A stretch of DNA of 64,000 nt, taken from contig CM040447.1 of assembly GCA_022749755.1 (NCBI GenBank), forward strand, positions 10,038,087-10,102,086, written 5' to 3'. The translations under genes were made by a program, and so were the position numbers. Below, in pieces: positions 23,885 to 35,586 of the stretch. This DNA is from Azadirachta indica. Lineage: Eukaryota > Streptophyta > Magnoliopsida > Sapindales > Meliaceae. The number at the start of each line of letters is the position of its first letter. The stretch's first letter is position 1. The notes below the pieces were generated by a model. It saw only the letters and a list, made by a program, of their open reading frames with translations. It did no database searches and was not told the DNA's origin.

Positions 23885-25410
23885 CTACCATAGTTCATGT
23901 ACGCAACTGTATTCATATCTCTTTGGCCATTTTAGACAGTTTGAGTCTTCTTTCTATAGGCTTGATCCGATGGACTTGATTTCGGTTTCATCTACGTGCT
24001 TGTAGCGCAAGGGAAGAGGGCCGATGGTGTAGATGTTGGGGAATTTGGATGCTATGACTTCTAATACTTCTTGTTCAAACTCATCAAATGTGTTGAATAT
24101 CAGAAGAGTTCAAGCAGTTTTGTGCTTCTGAGCCCATGAAATCGACCATGATATGGTATGGATTAGTGGTTCTTACAAAGCTTGGCAAATCCCTGAACCG
24201 AATGTTGCTCATTCCTTGGATGCAATCAATGGTTTTCTCAAGAGTCCCATCCGTAAAGAATTTTTCATCTGAAACAGAAATTAACATTGAAATTAGATAA
24301 TATTTAGAATTGTCAAAATATTGTGTTGGCAAGATCATTATCGAGAGAAGATTAAATTATTACCCAATAGTAGAATATTTGAATATTAGTTAAAATTGAA
24401 ACAAATCCAAAATTAGAATTTTTTATACTCGAATAAATATGTATTAAACATAAAAATTATTTTTTATTACTAATCCAATTTTAAAACACCCTTTAATTGT
24501 TAAAAAACATAAAACATAATATATGCATGCTTATTTAGGAGGTATAGCATAATTTTCCTTGATGAAAATCTATTAGAAAACTAAAATGTAATTAGTCAAA
24601 ATATTAGGGACTATAGTAATTAATATATAAAATAACAAAAGTATAAACGAATTTTGCTACTAAACATGAAAAATCACTCTCCTAAAAGTTACATTTTTCC
24701 AAAAATTCAAGAATGAATGATGAAGGAAAATAAGATAACAATAAAACTACATGACATTATATTCTATTTAAAATTTAAAACACCGAAATAAAATATTTAC
24801 TCTCATCCGTTCATGAAATCTTTTTGTGTAAATTAAAATATATTTTATATATAAATTATATAAATGCTATAGTAAAAATGAAAATAAAATAAACCTTTGA
24901 ATGGAACTATCCCTCTTTTGACGAGCTCACTGAACCGCGAGTAGCCCATGAAGCTGCAGGCTGACGCCGTCCGCAGGTGAAACTCTGGTATCCCTATTAC
25001 TTCCGCCGCCTTAATACAGAAGCTCATGAGTCCATCGAAACTATAGAAGTCACCGGTGGCACTTCCGTTGATGAATTCAACCGATCTATCTGCTCCAGAG
25101 ATGGAGCCAAGCAGTTTTTCCTCGTGGAATCGCACAAAGCCAGAACATACTTGGTTGCATCCCGATCAGACGGCGGCAGACCGTCCGGAATGGTTTGGAA
25201 TCCGAAGCCAGGGAGGCCCTTGACGCAGTCAGGGCCTTTAGATCGGATCAAGCGTCTGTGATTGAACTCAGTGTTGACGCAGGTGATATGAAATCCTCTG
25301 GAGTGTAAGAGTTTTGCTAGCTGCATCGTTGGAGTAACGTGGCCTTGTAATGGATATGGAACGCATATTGCATGAGGTTTTGTTGCTTTAATAACTTGAA
25401 TTGAGTCCAT
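23885..25410 (-). pseudogene. UGT85A-type glycosyltransferase pseudogene, cut in exon 2 by a retrotransposon
   Basis: Exon 1 is 25410-24895, the intron is 24894-24269 (GT-AG, same positions as in the intact copies) and exon 2 starts at 24268. The N-terminal acceptor domain is recognisable: [20 protein letters not shown] with the catalytic His, and the [20 protein letters not shown] block. A one-base deletion near 25035 shifts frame just before the catalytic Asp region. Two five-base deletions (near 24092 and 23926) break exon 2. Homology to the intact genes ends at 23885, directly beside the LTR of the Athila-like element. The C-terminal half with the UDP-sugar-binding PSPG box is not found anywhere to the left. 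It cannot make an enzyme. Confidence 0.92.
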
Positions 25411-25484
25411 TTTTGGGAAAGCAATCAAATTGAATATTCAATAAATATCAAGCTTGTTCAGACTTTGTTAGCTGCTTCTTTGGA

Positions 25485-25491
25485 ATTTATA
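25485..25491 (-). promoter_or_regulatory. TATA-like box of the UGT pseudogene
   Basis: TATAAAT on the minus strand, about 75 bases before the ATG. The surrounding GTTCTATAAATTCCA is conserved upstream of the intact copy at 62554. Confidence 0.5.
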
Positions 25492-25499
25492 GAACAAGA

Positions 25500-26226
25500 A
25501 GCAGACTTATGGGCTACGGCAGTGAATAACGTAACATGGTACGGTTTCACCACGTAACTAGGATGAAAGGACAGATAAATCATATAATAATTAATCAAGT
25601 GTATTTACACATAATCTTGTATATCTGTAAAATGAATTGTATGTAAGTTTTTGCCTTACATATAAAAATATTGTATTGTATGATTATAGGTATAGAAGAC
25701 TCGAGACCTTAGAAAACATTAGTTTACCATAAAATCAGAATACATGATAGGACCTAGTGTTCTTTACCTATCAAATTATGTGTCTTCCACACTCAATACT
25801 TATCTTCTATCTTCAATTGTTTCTTTATTCAATTAATGAATGATGTTTTGTTTGGCAATATTTGCGTAATGTTATGAGTTTGATGTGTTATACAATTTTA
25901 ACATTTTGCGTTGAATTTTTTACTCTTGTGGCCACTAGCAGACAAGCTTTTGTGGTATTAACTACTAGCAATAATAATAATTAAGGACGGCTGCTTCCAA
26001 GCCCGCCTCGTGGTTGTCATCGCTTGATCACTTTCTTTTCCGCTAATAATATTCAATGGTACAACATCTCTTAAACTTTATATTCAGGGGAGATTGTCGG
26101 ATAATGCATGTTATTTGTCAAATATCCTATCACCCTGACATTAGATTTATTTCTGAAAAGTCTTACTTTTCAAAAATAATTATCAATTTCTCGACCTAAT
26201 TGTGTCAAATAAATGTGTACCTCGAC
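25500..26226. other. Spacer upstream of the UGT pseudogene
   Basis: AT-rich sequence. No coding region, RNA gene or clear element ends seen. Confidence 0.4.
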
Positions 26227-26884
26227 CCCGCCTACCACCACCACTACCTATCACCACTGATCACTGTTGACTGTTATTAAATATCATCCATTTTAAGTTA
26301 TCGTGAATATCATTGGAATCGTTGCTGGATATTCTACATAATAGTATTATTATTATTGTGTTTAAACAACTGTTCGCAATAAATCTGAAGTTGATCAAGT
26401 TTCAAACTGAAAGATTCAATTTTATATGTATGATGAACACTTATTCAAATGATGATAGTGATGATATCATTGTGTACACTGTTCAATAAAAATTCTAATG
26501 ATATCTATAATAACTCAAATAGAAAATAGTTGAGCAAACATCATCACCATTCATCTTTACCGCCATCGGTTGTCAATCACCGCCACCAACTATCGTTCGT
26601 TTAGGTCATCATGAATATTATTTAAATTTTTGTTAAATGTTCTACGTAATGGCACCATCATTATCATTATTTGAACAATCATTCACTATAAATTTGAATT
26701 CAATTTTTTGATAACAAAACTTTAACTTTAAATTTATAATGAATTGTTGTTCAAACGATAATGGTAATCATACCATTACATAATCTGTTCAATAAGGATT
26801 TCAATAATGTCCAAAATTATTTAAATAAATGATGTTTAAGGCTGGTCAATGGCAGTTGGTGGTGGTTGGTAGTGGTAGTCAAGC
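26227..26884. repeat. Double foldback repeat (two tandem hairpin units)
   Basis: Outer ends are inverted: GCCTACCACCACCACTACC at the left against GACTACCACTACCAACCACC (reverse complement of the right end). Inside are two units, about 26290-26520 and 26605-26815, each an imperfect inverted repeat with arms around ATATCATTGGAAT / TATTCTACATAATAG. All four arms are related to each other, so a hairpin unit was duplicated. It has the look of a MITE; no target duplication was identified. Confidence 0.55.
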
Positions 26885-27239
26885 CAACTTTAAATAGAGA
26901 TGGCAAATAGGTCATGTTAAGCCGACATGAACTTTCGTGTCAAGTTAGTACGACACGCGTAGTAAAATAGATAAGTCCAGCATAGCTCATAATATAGTTA
27001 CTATGCGTGCTATACCAATCCAACATGTTAGAAGGCAAGCCCAACGTAGCCCATAAAACCATGTGGACCGTACAGAGCCATATCCATTTTTAACTAAAAT
27101 GCAAAGTAAGATTGACGTGCAATAATGGTTTCATTGGCGCTTCATCAATCATTGTACTTTGGGTTGAGTTGATGAGAAAGTGAATTAGAATGGCTTTATA
27201 TCCTTGTTCTCCTAGCAAGTATCATAAATATAGATAGAG

Positions 27240-27625
27240 CTAGCAAGTATGAATTCAGTTTGATTTTGCAAAAAATTGAATCGAACCGAAATAGAGTTTG
27301 AATCTAAAAAATCGAACTACATAAAACTAAATTATAGAATCGAATTGAATTAGTTTAGTTTGGTTTTATAGTTCAATTCCAACTTCGATTCCTCGTTGGT
27401 TCCTAATTTTAAGGATATTTACAAATTATAGAAGGAGAGAAAATTTGTAAAATTTATAATAATATTCCTTACTTTTCTATGAATATATTTAATATTTTGT
27501 AAAATTTTAATTTATTTATAATTTTTAAGAGTTTAAGAACTTACATGAAACTTTTATGTTCGGTCCTAATGAGTTTCGGTTTGAACTTGATTTTCAAACC
27601 AATCCATGTAATTGACTTAAACCAA
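27240..27625. other. Sequence specific to copy A, left flank of the MULE-like element
   Basis: Absent from copy B, where a (TA)n tract occupies the place. It contains repeated AATCGAACCGAAAT / TTTCGGTTTGAAC motifs, and its counterpart 29278-29346 begins AACCAAACCAAACCAAACC. It is probably an older element into which the MULE-like element inserted. No gene seen. Confidence 0.35.
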
Positions 27626-27635
27626 ATTAAAATAA

Positions 27636-29267
27636 AAGGTTTTAATACATACTTATCTTGAGGTTGGGGATTGTAACATCTAGAGAGAAATTTTAGAGAA
27701 ATGCAACTTACCTCCCCTAGAGACTTCCATTGACGTCAATGAGCTGTTAGTTTCAGGGATATTATAGTAAATAAGCAAGCACTTCCTTTGAGTCACTTCT
27801 TAGGTCCAATATATATAGCTTATGTGGCACACTTAATCAGTCATAGTCTTTTCTACACGGATACAGTATTATTCTCGTCTATAAAATCTGATGATTAAAA
27901 TAATATAATGATAAATTTTCATTTAGATAATACTGTCAAGTTAAAAGGCGAAAGTACACATATTTTAATCATCAACGATCCCCAGCCAGGCTTTAAAGAT
28001 GAATTAACATGAAGAGTAAGCCGATTCTTATGCAGAACATACACACTGTTCTCAGATGAGCAAATAAACAATAAAGAGAATCACAAAGTTATTAAGCTTT
28101 TGAAGCAGAAGGCCTCTAGAAAGCTGATTTCTTCTTCCAACCAGCATCAACGGCTTTATCAACGATAGGAAATATTCATCATACCGAGAGAAGGTTCCAA
28201 CATATATATAGCTTGGTTTTCCAACTACTTGAGCCTGAAAGTTCGTGAAATAAATAAATAAAATTATTAACTTCCACTATTTGCAAATGAAATCTAAGAC
28301 AAAACTTAATAAATTCCTCGTACCATCTTTAGTGTATATTATGTCTTATCTTTTAATCACCGAATAGGTGTTCTATATATAATATGCATTATCTTGCAAT
28401 TGATTTACATAAAAACTGAACAAGAAAGAGTGCAAGCTAGCTAACCTAAACTAATATATATTAGGAAATATCCATCTAAGACAATCGCATTACGTGGAAA
28501 ACTAAACAAGAAAGAGTGCAACAGCTAATCTAAAGTATAATATATAAAAAAATGTCCATGTCTTCATAAATCTTTTAAACTTTGTCCTTAAATAAACTTT
28601 TCTTGTTTCTTATCAAGAATAAATAAATGCATCGAGAAATAGTCACTTAGGAAACATTTTGGTTTTTAACATAACTAATATTGTACTTGTCATCACAAAA
28701 TAAAAAGTCCAAAACCTACTTCTTTGCGGACAGGAGTCAATGGAGTTGTGAATCACTCTTCATTGCCTTCGGGGAAGCAATATCTTCCGCTTCTAAGTCA
28801 GACTGTGCAGTACATCTATCGCTACCTTTTAAATGCTTTAGAATAGCACCAAAAGAAAGAATAATAATTTAACTTGAATAGAAAGAATCAAGGCTATGCC
28901 TTCATCAAATAATAAAAATTAAAATGTTCATACCATTGGTGGCTTAGCATAAGAAATGACTTTTCCCTCACTGTTTAAAACTTTCACAATCTGCCTGGCA
29001 CGTCGTGCTTCTCTATTAACGACCATCTATAATGAATACGCAGTCAATATTCATAATTAGAGACAAATACTGATACAACATCTAGTTGCATTTACATCAA
29101 GAAATGGATGTCTTTATTTTGAAAATGGCAATTAAAGGGTAGACGTGTCTTTTCCCAAATTATAGAAGGAAATGAATTTCTTCACGAGAGGTGTGTATTT
29201 TTTTAAAATTTTTCTCTACGTGTTAGAATACTAAACTTCGAGAAAGATATGTATGTGTTAAAATTCC
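27636..29267. mobile_element. MULE-like element with captured gene exons (Pack-MULE-like)
   Basis: Left end AAGGTTTTAATACATAC and right end GATATGTATGTGTTAAAATT form long, eroded terminal inverted repeats; both arms are related to the approximately 190-bp terminal repeats of the element at 58030-59551 (CTCCCCTAGAGACTTCCATT against CTCCCCTACAGATTTCCACT). It is flanked by ATTAAAATAA / ATTAAGATAA (27626-27635 and 29268-29277), a 10-bp target duplication with one mismatch, as expected of Mutator-like elements. It has no transposase. Inside are exon-like pieces of an unidentified gene on the minus strand. It is nested within a further insertion (27240-29346) that copy B lacks. Confidence 0.65.
28115..29026 (-). 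pseudogene. Captured gene fragment of unknown family (at least two exons)
   Basis: One exon at 29026-28934, bounded by AG and GT, reads VNREARRARQIVKVLNSEGK then VISYAKPPM. The next starts at 28234 after TTTCAG and reads AQVVGKPSYIYVGTFSRYDE; after a one-base shift it continues VDKAVDAGWKKKSAF and stops at 28115. The two exons join in phase. I do not recognise the family. Its position inside an element with MULE-type ends suggests capture; whether it is transcribed is unknown. Confidence 0.45.
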
Positions 29268-29346
29268 ATTAAGATAATAACCAAACCAAACCAAACCAAA
29301 CTAAGCTATTCCATTTGATTCTATTTGGACTTTTTGCCTATGCCTA

Positions 29347-30742
29347 AGTATAGGTTGAAATGTCCTAAGTGTTGGATGAAAACAAATGTTGGAGTTAAAA
29401 TCAAACAATAAAATAATTTATTGCGCCTAACATTTATTTTATACTACTTCAAACTCTTAATATTTTTGCAACCAGATTTTCTTATGAATAAATGTTTATT
29501 AAATAAATATTATATATTCATAATTTTAAAATTATTTATCACATTATTTCATTACAGTACTTGATAAATACTATATTATTTAGGATAAAAATTTACGAAA
29601 TCTAAAGTTGTTTTTTTCTTTTTTTTCTTGGTGAATCAAATTTTACAATTGCATACACACACGCGCATATGCACGCGAGGGCGCACATGCTTGTTATAAA
29701 TGTGAACTTTTGCTTTAATACTCAAAAGCTAAAACATGTTTCAATATTATCTAATGACCCTAAAAATTATTGAAAACTCATATGGCAACAACTACTCTAT
29801 CAACTTAACATAAGAACTTATTTTTCGCTTTACATGAGTCCGAATAAAATTATAGGATTGTAATCCGCCAACAACCTAACTTTTGCTTTAACATCCTGTA
29901 ACTACATGTTTAAAATCCGAAAACTCACATGAGAAGTACAATTATTGACGAAGGGATATAATACCACTATTGTAGACACGTACAAATTACTTGAATTACA
30001 CTATCCCCATCTAGTGATTATGGCAAGTAATAGTAATGATAAGTTTTAATGGTTGTTGTAATTCTGAGATAAATTTAAAGTACATTTGAATTCTCTAATA
30101 TTAGGACAAAAGATAAATAATTAGCAAACAAGACTCATCATTTTATTGAACCTACATTAAATCGCAAAATTAATTTCTTTATTCTTATAAGTTTTTAATA
30201 GAAACTAACAGAAAATTAGCTGTCAAATGAACTTTTAAATCTTTTTGTGGATTCATTCTATGTTCATGGATAAAAAGGATATTATGATGAAAATATGAAA
30301 TAGCTAGTGCAAAAAAAAGATAACAAAACAAAATATTCTAGAATATAACAAAAGAATAACAGTCCCAGACGCGTTTTAGAATTGATGTTGTAGTTACGAA
30401 ATAAAATTGAAATATGTTATAGCCACAACAATAAACAAAATATATATTACGTAGTTATTAAAAAAGTTAGTCTTAAATAAAAAATTTCTTCTGCATTTTT
30501 TTAACTTTTTTTTTTCTTTGAGTTGAGTATTTGGCTCAAACACGACAAGGGCGGCCATCCTTTCTCTTTTTTATTGTTACTATTTTTTTATGATAAAGTG
30601 ACAAATCACTCTTGATCACTATCACTTTAATTTTTAAGAAAAAAGAGACTATTGGATCTCTAGAATATGGTTTAATGTATATTTTGGTCTCAGTAATTTG
30701 AAAATTACTTATTTAACTCCCAATATGTTAAATAGTTATGTT
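29347..30742. other. Duplicated spacer, copy A
   Basis: Non-coding, AT-rich. It matches copy B to about 50833. 29869-29876 (AATCCGCC) is the empty site of the hAT-type MITE present in copy B. Confidence 0.6.
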
Positions 30743-31170
30743 TGTTGGAAATTAAACTTAATTTGATTTAAAATAAATTGGGCTTATAAAATTTGAATGT
30801 AGGAATAGTGTGACTCAATTTTTAAAAATTTGTAAGAAAATATTTAAATATTTATAAAATAAATATATAAATATTTAGTAATAAAATCGAGATAAATATA
30901 ATAAATATATAGATATTTGTAATTAATATTTAGATATTATTATGTATACTTTTAGAAGAAAATTTGTAATCATTGGCTTATATATATATTAGCATAATTT
31001 TAACCGTTGGTTAAAGAGGTGCCATACTATAAATAGGTATGAGTTCTTTTATTGTATATCAAGTCAAAAATTAGAAATCAATAAGATTGTAAACTTCTCC
31101 CTCATTCTATTCATAATTATTCCTAACAAATTTATCTTCTCTTAAAATATAAGCCATCCACCTTTCAACA
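30743..31170 (+). repeat. 5' LTR of the copia element (428 bp)
   Basis: Starts TGTTGGAAATTAAAC and ends CACCTTTCAACA. No clear tRNA-Met primer site follows; the next bases AATTGATTTTAAAG look eroded. Confidence 0.85.
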
Positions 31171-31200
31171 AATTGATTTTAAAGTAAACGTGTAAATGAC

Positions 31201-34200
31201 CATGGCAAGCAATGAAATGGCTCTCTTCCAAGTTCCGATGCTCACCAAGAGCAACTATGATAATTAGAGCATCAAGATGAAGGTTGTGTTAGGAGCTCAA
31301 GATACGTGAGAAGTTATAGAGAAAGGGTTTGATATGCTAAGAGATAAGGCCATCCTTACTTTAGCTCAAAAAGATCTCCTGAAGTATTTTAAAAAGAGAA
31401 ATAAGAAAGCTCTTTACCTCATCTATCAAACATTGGATGAAGATGGCTTTGAGAAGGTTTCAAATGCAACCACCACCAAAGAAGCATAGGAAAAGCTCCA
31501 AACTTTATACAAAGCTGTTAAAAGAGTGAAGAAGGTACGTCTTCAAAGTCTACGAGACGAATTTGAATTTTTATGTATGAAAGAATGTGATTCAATTTTT
31601 GAGTACTTTTCTAGTGTTTTGGCGGTGGCTAATCAATTAAAAAGAAATGGAGAAAGCTTAAGTAATGTTTGAATTATGGAGAAAATTCTTTATTTTATAG
31701 ATTCGAAATTTGAGCATATTGTTGTAACAATTGAAGAAACAAAAGATTTAGAGTCCATGACCATTGAAAAACTTATGGGCTCATTATAAGCATATGAAAA
31801 AAGACAAAAGAGAAAGTAAAAAGCCTTGGAACAAGTTTTTTAAACAAAACTCACCTTCAGAGAAAAGGAAGAAAGTTTCGACAATGAGAAAGGCCAACAT
31901 GGAAAAGGAATTGGTCAAGGACGAGGCCATGGACGTGGATGAGGATAGAGAGGACCATTGAAATTATAACAATAATAATAAAAGAGGAAAAGGCTCAACA
32001 AGAGGTTGTAAAAGAGGCAATCCGAACTCAAGGAACGATAAGTCTTAAGTTAAATGTTATAATTGTTAAATGTTTGGCTATTATATTTTTGAGTGTAGAG
32101 CTTATAATAATAAAGTTGAGTAGAAGGCCAATTATGTGGAAAACAAAAATCAAGAAGAAAAAACATTATTGCTAGCATTCAAGGATAATAATAGTAGCAG
32201 CACTAATATATGGTACGTTAATATCGGCGCAAGCAATCACATGTGTAGAAGTAAGGACATGTTCGTGGAGCTTAATGAATCAGTGAGTGGCAATGTCTCC
32301 TTTAAGAATAAGTCCAAAATACCAATAAAAAATAAAGGTAACATCCTTATTCGCTTGAAAGATGGAAGATTATAACCTTTCTATAAAAGATAATAAAAGT
32401 AATTTAATTGCAAAGGTGAAAATGTCAAAGAATAAGATGTTCTTGTTACATATTCAAAACGACGTAACAAAAAGTCTTAAGGCTTGCTATAAGGATGCAT
32501 CATGGTTATGGCATCTTCAACTTGGGCATATCAATTTTGGAGATTTGGAACTATTATCTAAAAAGAAAATGATGAGAGGATTGCCTAGCATAAATCATTC
32601 TGAGCAGCTGTACGAAGGATGTCTACAGGGGAAGCAATTTAAAATGAGTTTTCCAAAGGAGTCTACTTTTAGAGTCAAGAAGCCACTCAAACTCATATAC
32701 ACCGATGTATATGGTCTTATTAAACCAAGCTCCTCAGGTAAGAGTAATTACTTTCTTCTCTTCATTGATGGTTATTCAAGAAAAATATGGGTGTATTTTT
32801 TGAAGAAAAATCCAAAGTTTTTGGCTTATTCAAAAATTTTAAAACACTAATGGAGAATGAAAGTGCATGCAAAATTTAGGCCATGAGATTCAATCGTGGA
32901 GGAGAATTTACTTCGAAAGAGTTTTGAGAGTTTTATGAAGTAAATGAAATCCGTTATCTTCTAACTGTTTCAAGATCCCCTCAACAAAATGGTGTTGCTA
33001 AGAGGAAAAATAGAACCATTCTCGATATAACACGAAGCATGCTCCAAAGCAAGAAATTGCCAAAAGAATTTTGGGCTAAAGCTATGGCATGTGCGGTGTA
33101 TTTATCCAACTGATGTCCTACTCGAGGTGTATAGGGGAAGATGCCACAAGAAGTTTGAAGTGAAAGAAATCCCAACATCTCTCATCTAAGGGTTTTTAGA
33201 AGCATAACTTATGTGTATGTACTGGACAAAAGAAGAATGAAACTGGATGATAAAAGTGAGAGTTTTATCTTCATCGGCTATGACTCAAATTCAGAAGGCT
33301 ACAAGTTGTACAACCCAAGCAACAAAAAGGTCGTGATTAGTTAAAATGTGATATTTGATTAAGAGGGAGAATGAGATTTTAGTCCTGATATAGATGATTT
33401 CAATTTCCTTCCCTAATTTGAAGAGAATAAGGAGACACTAATAAGGCAAAAAGAAGAATGTCAACAAGAACTTGCAACACCACCCAATTCGTCAACAAGA
33501 GTTCATGATAACAATTCACCACTATCCTTTTCAAATGAAAAAAAATAAAGAACGCATAAAAAGTCTCCAAGATCTCTATGAGGTGACCGAGAGGATGGAA
33601 AATCTCACTCTTTTCAGCCTCTTTGCTAATTGGGAACCTTTGAACTTCCAAGAAGCTATACAACAAAAAAAATGGAGAGCTGTGATGTACAAAGAAATCA
33701 GCGCCATTGAAAATAATGACACATGAGAACTCACTACTCTTCCTAAAGAATATAAAGCCATCAACATCAAATGGGTGTACAGGGTGAAGAAGAATGCAAA
33801 TGGAGAAATTGAACGATACAAGGCAAGACTTGTTGCGAAATGCTACAGTTGACGAGCTAGAGTTGACTATGATGAGGTATTTGTTCCTATTGCTCGATTA
33901 GAAACTAATAGACTAATTATTTTCTTAATAGCTCAAAATAAATGGAAGATTCATCAAATGGACATAAATTCTGGTTTTCTTAATAAAGTACTTTAAGAAA
34001 AAGTTTACATCAAGCAACCTTTGGGTTATGAAGTAAAGGGACATGAAGACAAAGTCTTGAAGTTGAAGAAAATTCTCTATAAGTTAAAGCAAGCACCAAG
34101 AGCATGAAATAGCCGAATAAACAAGTACTTCCAAAATAATGGTTTCACCAAGTGCTCTATGAACATGCGTTTTATATCAAGATCAAAGATGGAGATCTTT

Positions 34201-35182
34201 TAATTGTGTGCCTATACGCAAATGATTTAATCTTTACTGGAAGTAATCCAACTATGCTTGAAGAGTTTAAGAAAGCAATGACTAATGAGTTCGAGATGAC
34301 GGACATTAGACTAATGGCTTACTCGTCAACATTGAAGTCAAGTAAAAGGAAGATGGAATTTTTATCTCATAAGAAAGCTACATACAGAGATCCTTTAGAG
34401 ATTCTAGATGGATGACTGCAAGCCAATAAGCACATCAGTTGAATGTAGAGTGAAGCTGTCAAAGCATGATAAAGGAAAAAAAATATATTTAACCCTTTTC
34501 AAGAATTTGGTTAGAAGTCTATGTTACCTAACTTGCACAAGACTTGATATTCTCTATGCTGTTGGGCTAGTTAATTGTTACATGGAGACACCAACAACTA
34601 TCTATTTCAAAGTTACAAAGAGAATCCCTTGCTATCTCAAGGGTACAATTGATTTTAGCCTATTCTATTCATTTTCTAATGATTACAAGCTTGTTGGATT
34701 CAGCGATAGTGATTGGGGTGAAAATATGGATGATCAAAAAAGCATTACTGGATTTGTACTTTTTTACGGGTGACACTGTTTTCACTTGGATGTCAAAAAA
34801 GCAACCGATAGTCACTCTCTCAACTTGTGAAGCTGATTACGTGGCCGCAACATTATGTTTTTACCATGCGATTTGGCTAAGAAATCTCTTAAAGGAGTTA
34901 GGATGGTCACAAGAAATGGCAACTAAGATTTATGTTGATAACAAATCAATAATGGCATTGGCAAAAAATCCAGTGTTTCACAATCAAAGCAAACACATTA
35001 ACACTCGTTATCACTATATAAAGGAGTGTGTTGGAAGAAAGAATGTGCAAATAGAGTACGTGAAGACACAAGACCAAACTGTTGATATCTTCACCAAGCC
35101 TTTGAAGAATGAGACATTTTGTGCATTGCGAAAACTATTAAGAGCCAGCAAATCAAGTTTAAAGGGGGGTGTTGGAAATTAA
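31201..35182 (+). pseudogene. Copia Gag-Pol polyprotein, broken
   Basis: Gag starts at the ATG at about 31201 (MASNEMALFQVPMLTKSNYD) and soon meets a stop where a Trp is usual. The protease has WYVNIGASNHMC: Asn replaces the catalytic Asp (32220-32222). Then come a GAG-pre-integrase block (WHLQLGHINFGDLELLSKKK), the integrase core with FIDGYSRKIWVYF, and NGVAKRKNRTI in which Lys replaces the catalytic Glu (33000-33002). RT includes MDINSGF and YANDLIFTG, with Asn for the first Asp of the YVDD box (34221-34223). RNase H is the best preserved part (34649-35182: STCEADYVAATLCF, YVDNKSIMALAKNPVFHNQS). Stops and frameshifts lie throughout. It cannot transpose by itself. Confidence 0.88.
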
Positions 35183-35581
35183 ATTTGATTTGGTCTAAAA
35201 TAAATTGGGCTTGTAAGATTTGGGCCTAAGAATAATGTGGCCCAAGTTCTATAAATTTGTAAGAAAATATTTAGATATTTAGTAATAAAATCGAGATAAA
35301 TATAATAAAATAAATATCTAAATATTTGTAATTAATATTTAGATATCATTATCTATACTTTTAAAAGAAAATTTGTAACCATTGGATTAACCGTGTGTTG
35401 ACATAATCCTAACCGTTGGTTAAGGAAGTGCTATACTATAAATAAGAGTGAGTTCCTCCATTATATGTCAAGACAAAAATTAGAAATCAATAAGATTGAA
35501 AGTTTCTCCCTCTTTCCATATCCATAATTATTGCTAACAAATTTATCTTTTTTTATATTATAAGTCCTCTACCTTCCAACA
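35169..35581 (+). repeat. 3' LTR of the copia element (413 bp)
   Basis: Starts TGTTGGAAATTAAATTTG directly after the polypurine tract and ends CTACCTTCCAACA. It differs from the 5' LTR by many substitutions and small indels, so the insertion is not recent. Confidence 0.85.
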
Positions 35582-35586
35582 ATGCT

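Larger units (their letters stand above)
30743..35581 (+). mobile_element. Ty1-copia retrotransposon, structurally complete but coding-defective (4839 bp)
   Basis: Flanked by ATGTT (30738-30742) and ATGCT (35582-35586), a 5-bp target duplication with one mismatch; copy B has the uninterrupted site. LTRs begin TGTTGGAAATTAAA and end with ACA. The polypurine tract AAAGGGGGG lies at 35160-35168. Internal order is gag, protease, integrase, RT, RNase H, as in copia. Catalytic residues of three enzymes are replaced and many stops are present. Confidence 0.9.

Noticed and set aside
26893..27087. Possible hAT-type MITE remnant (AGAGATGGCAAATAGG start, GCCCAACGTAGCCCATAA inside)
   Set aside because: Only one end is suggestive; no matching second end or target duplication was found.
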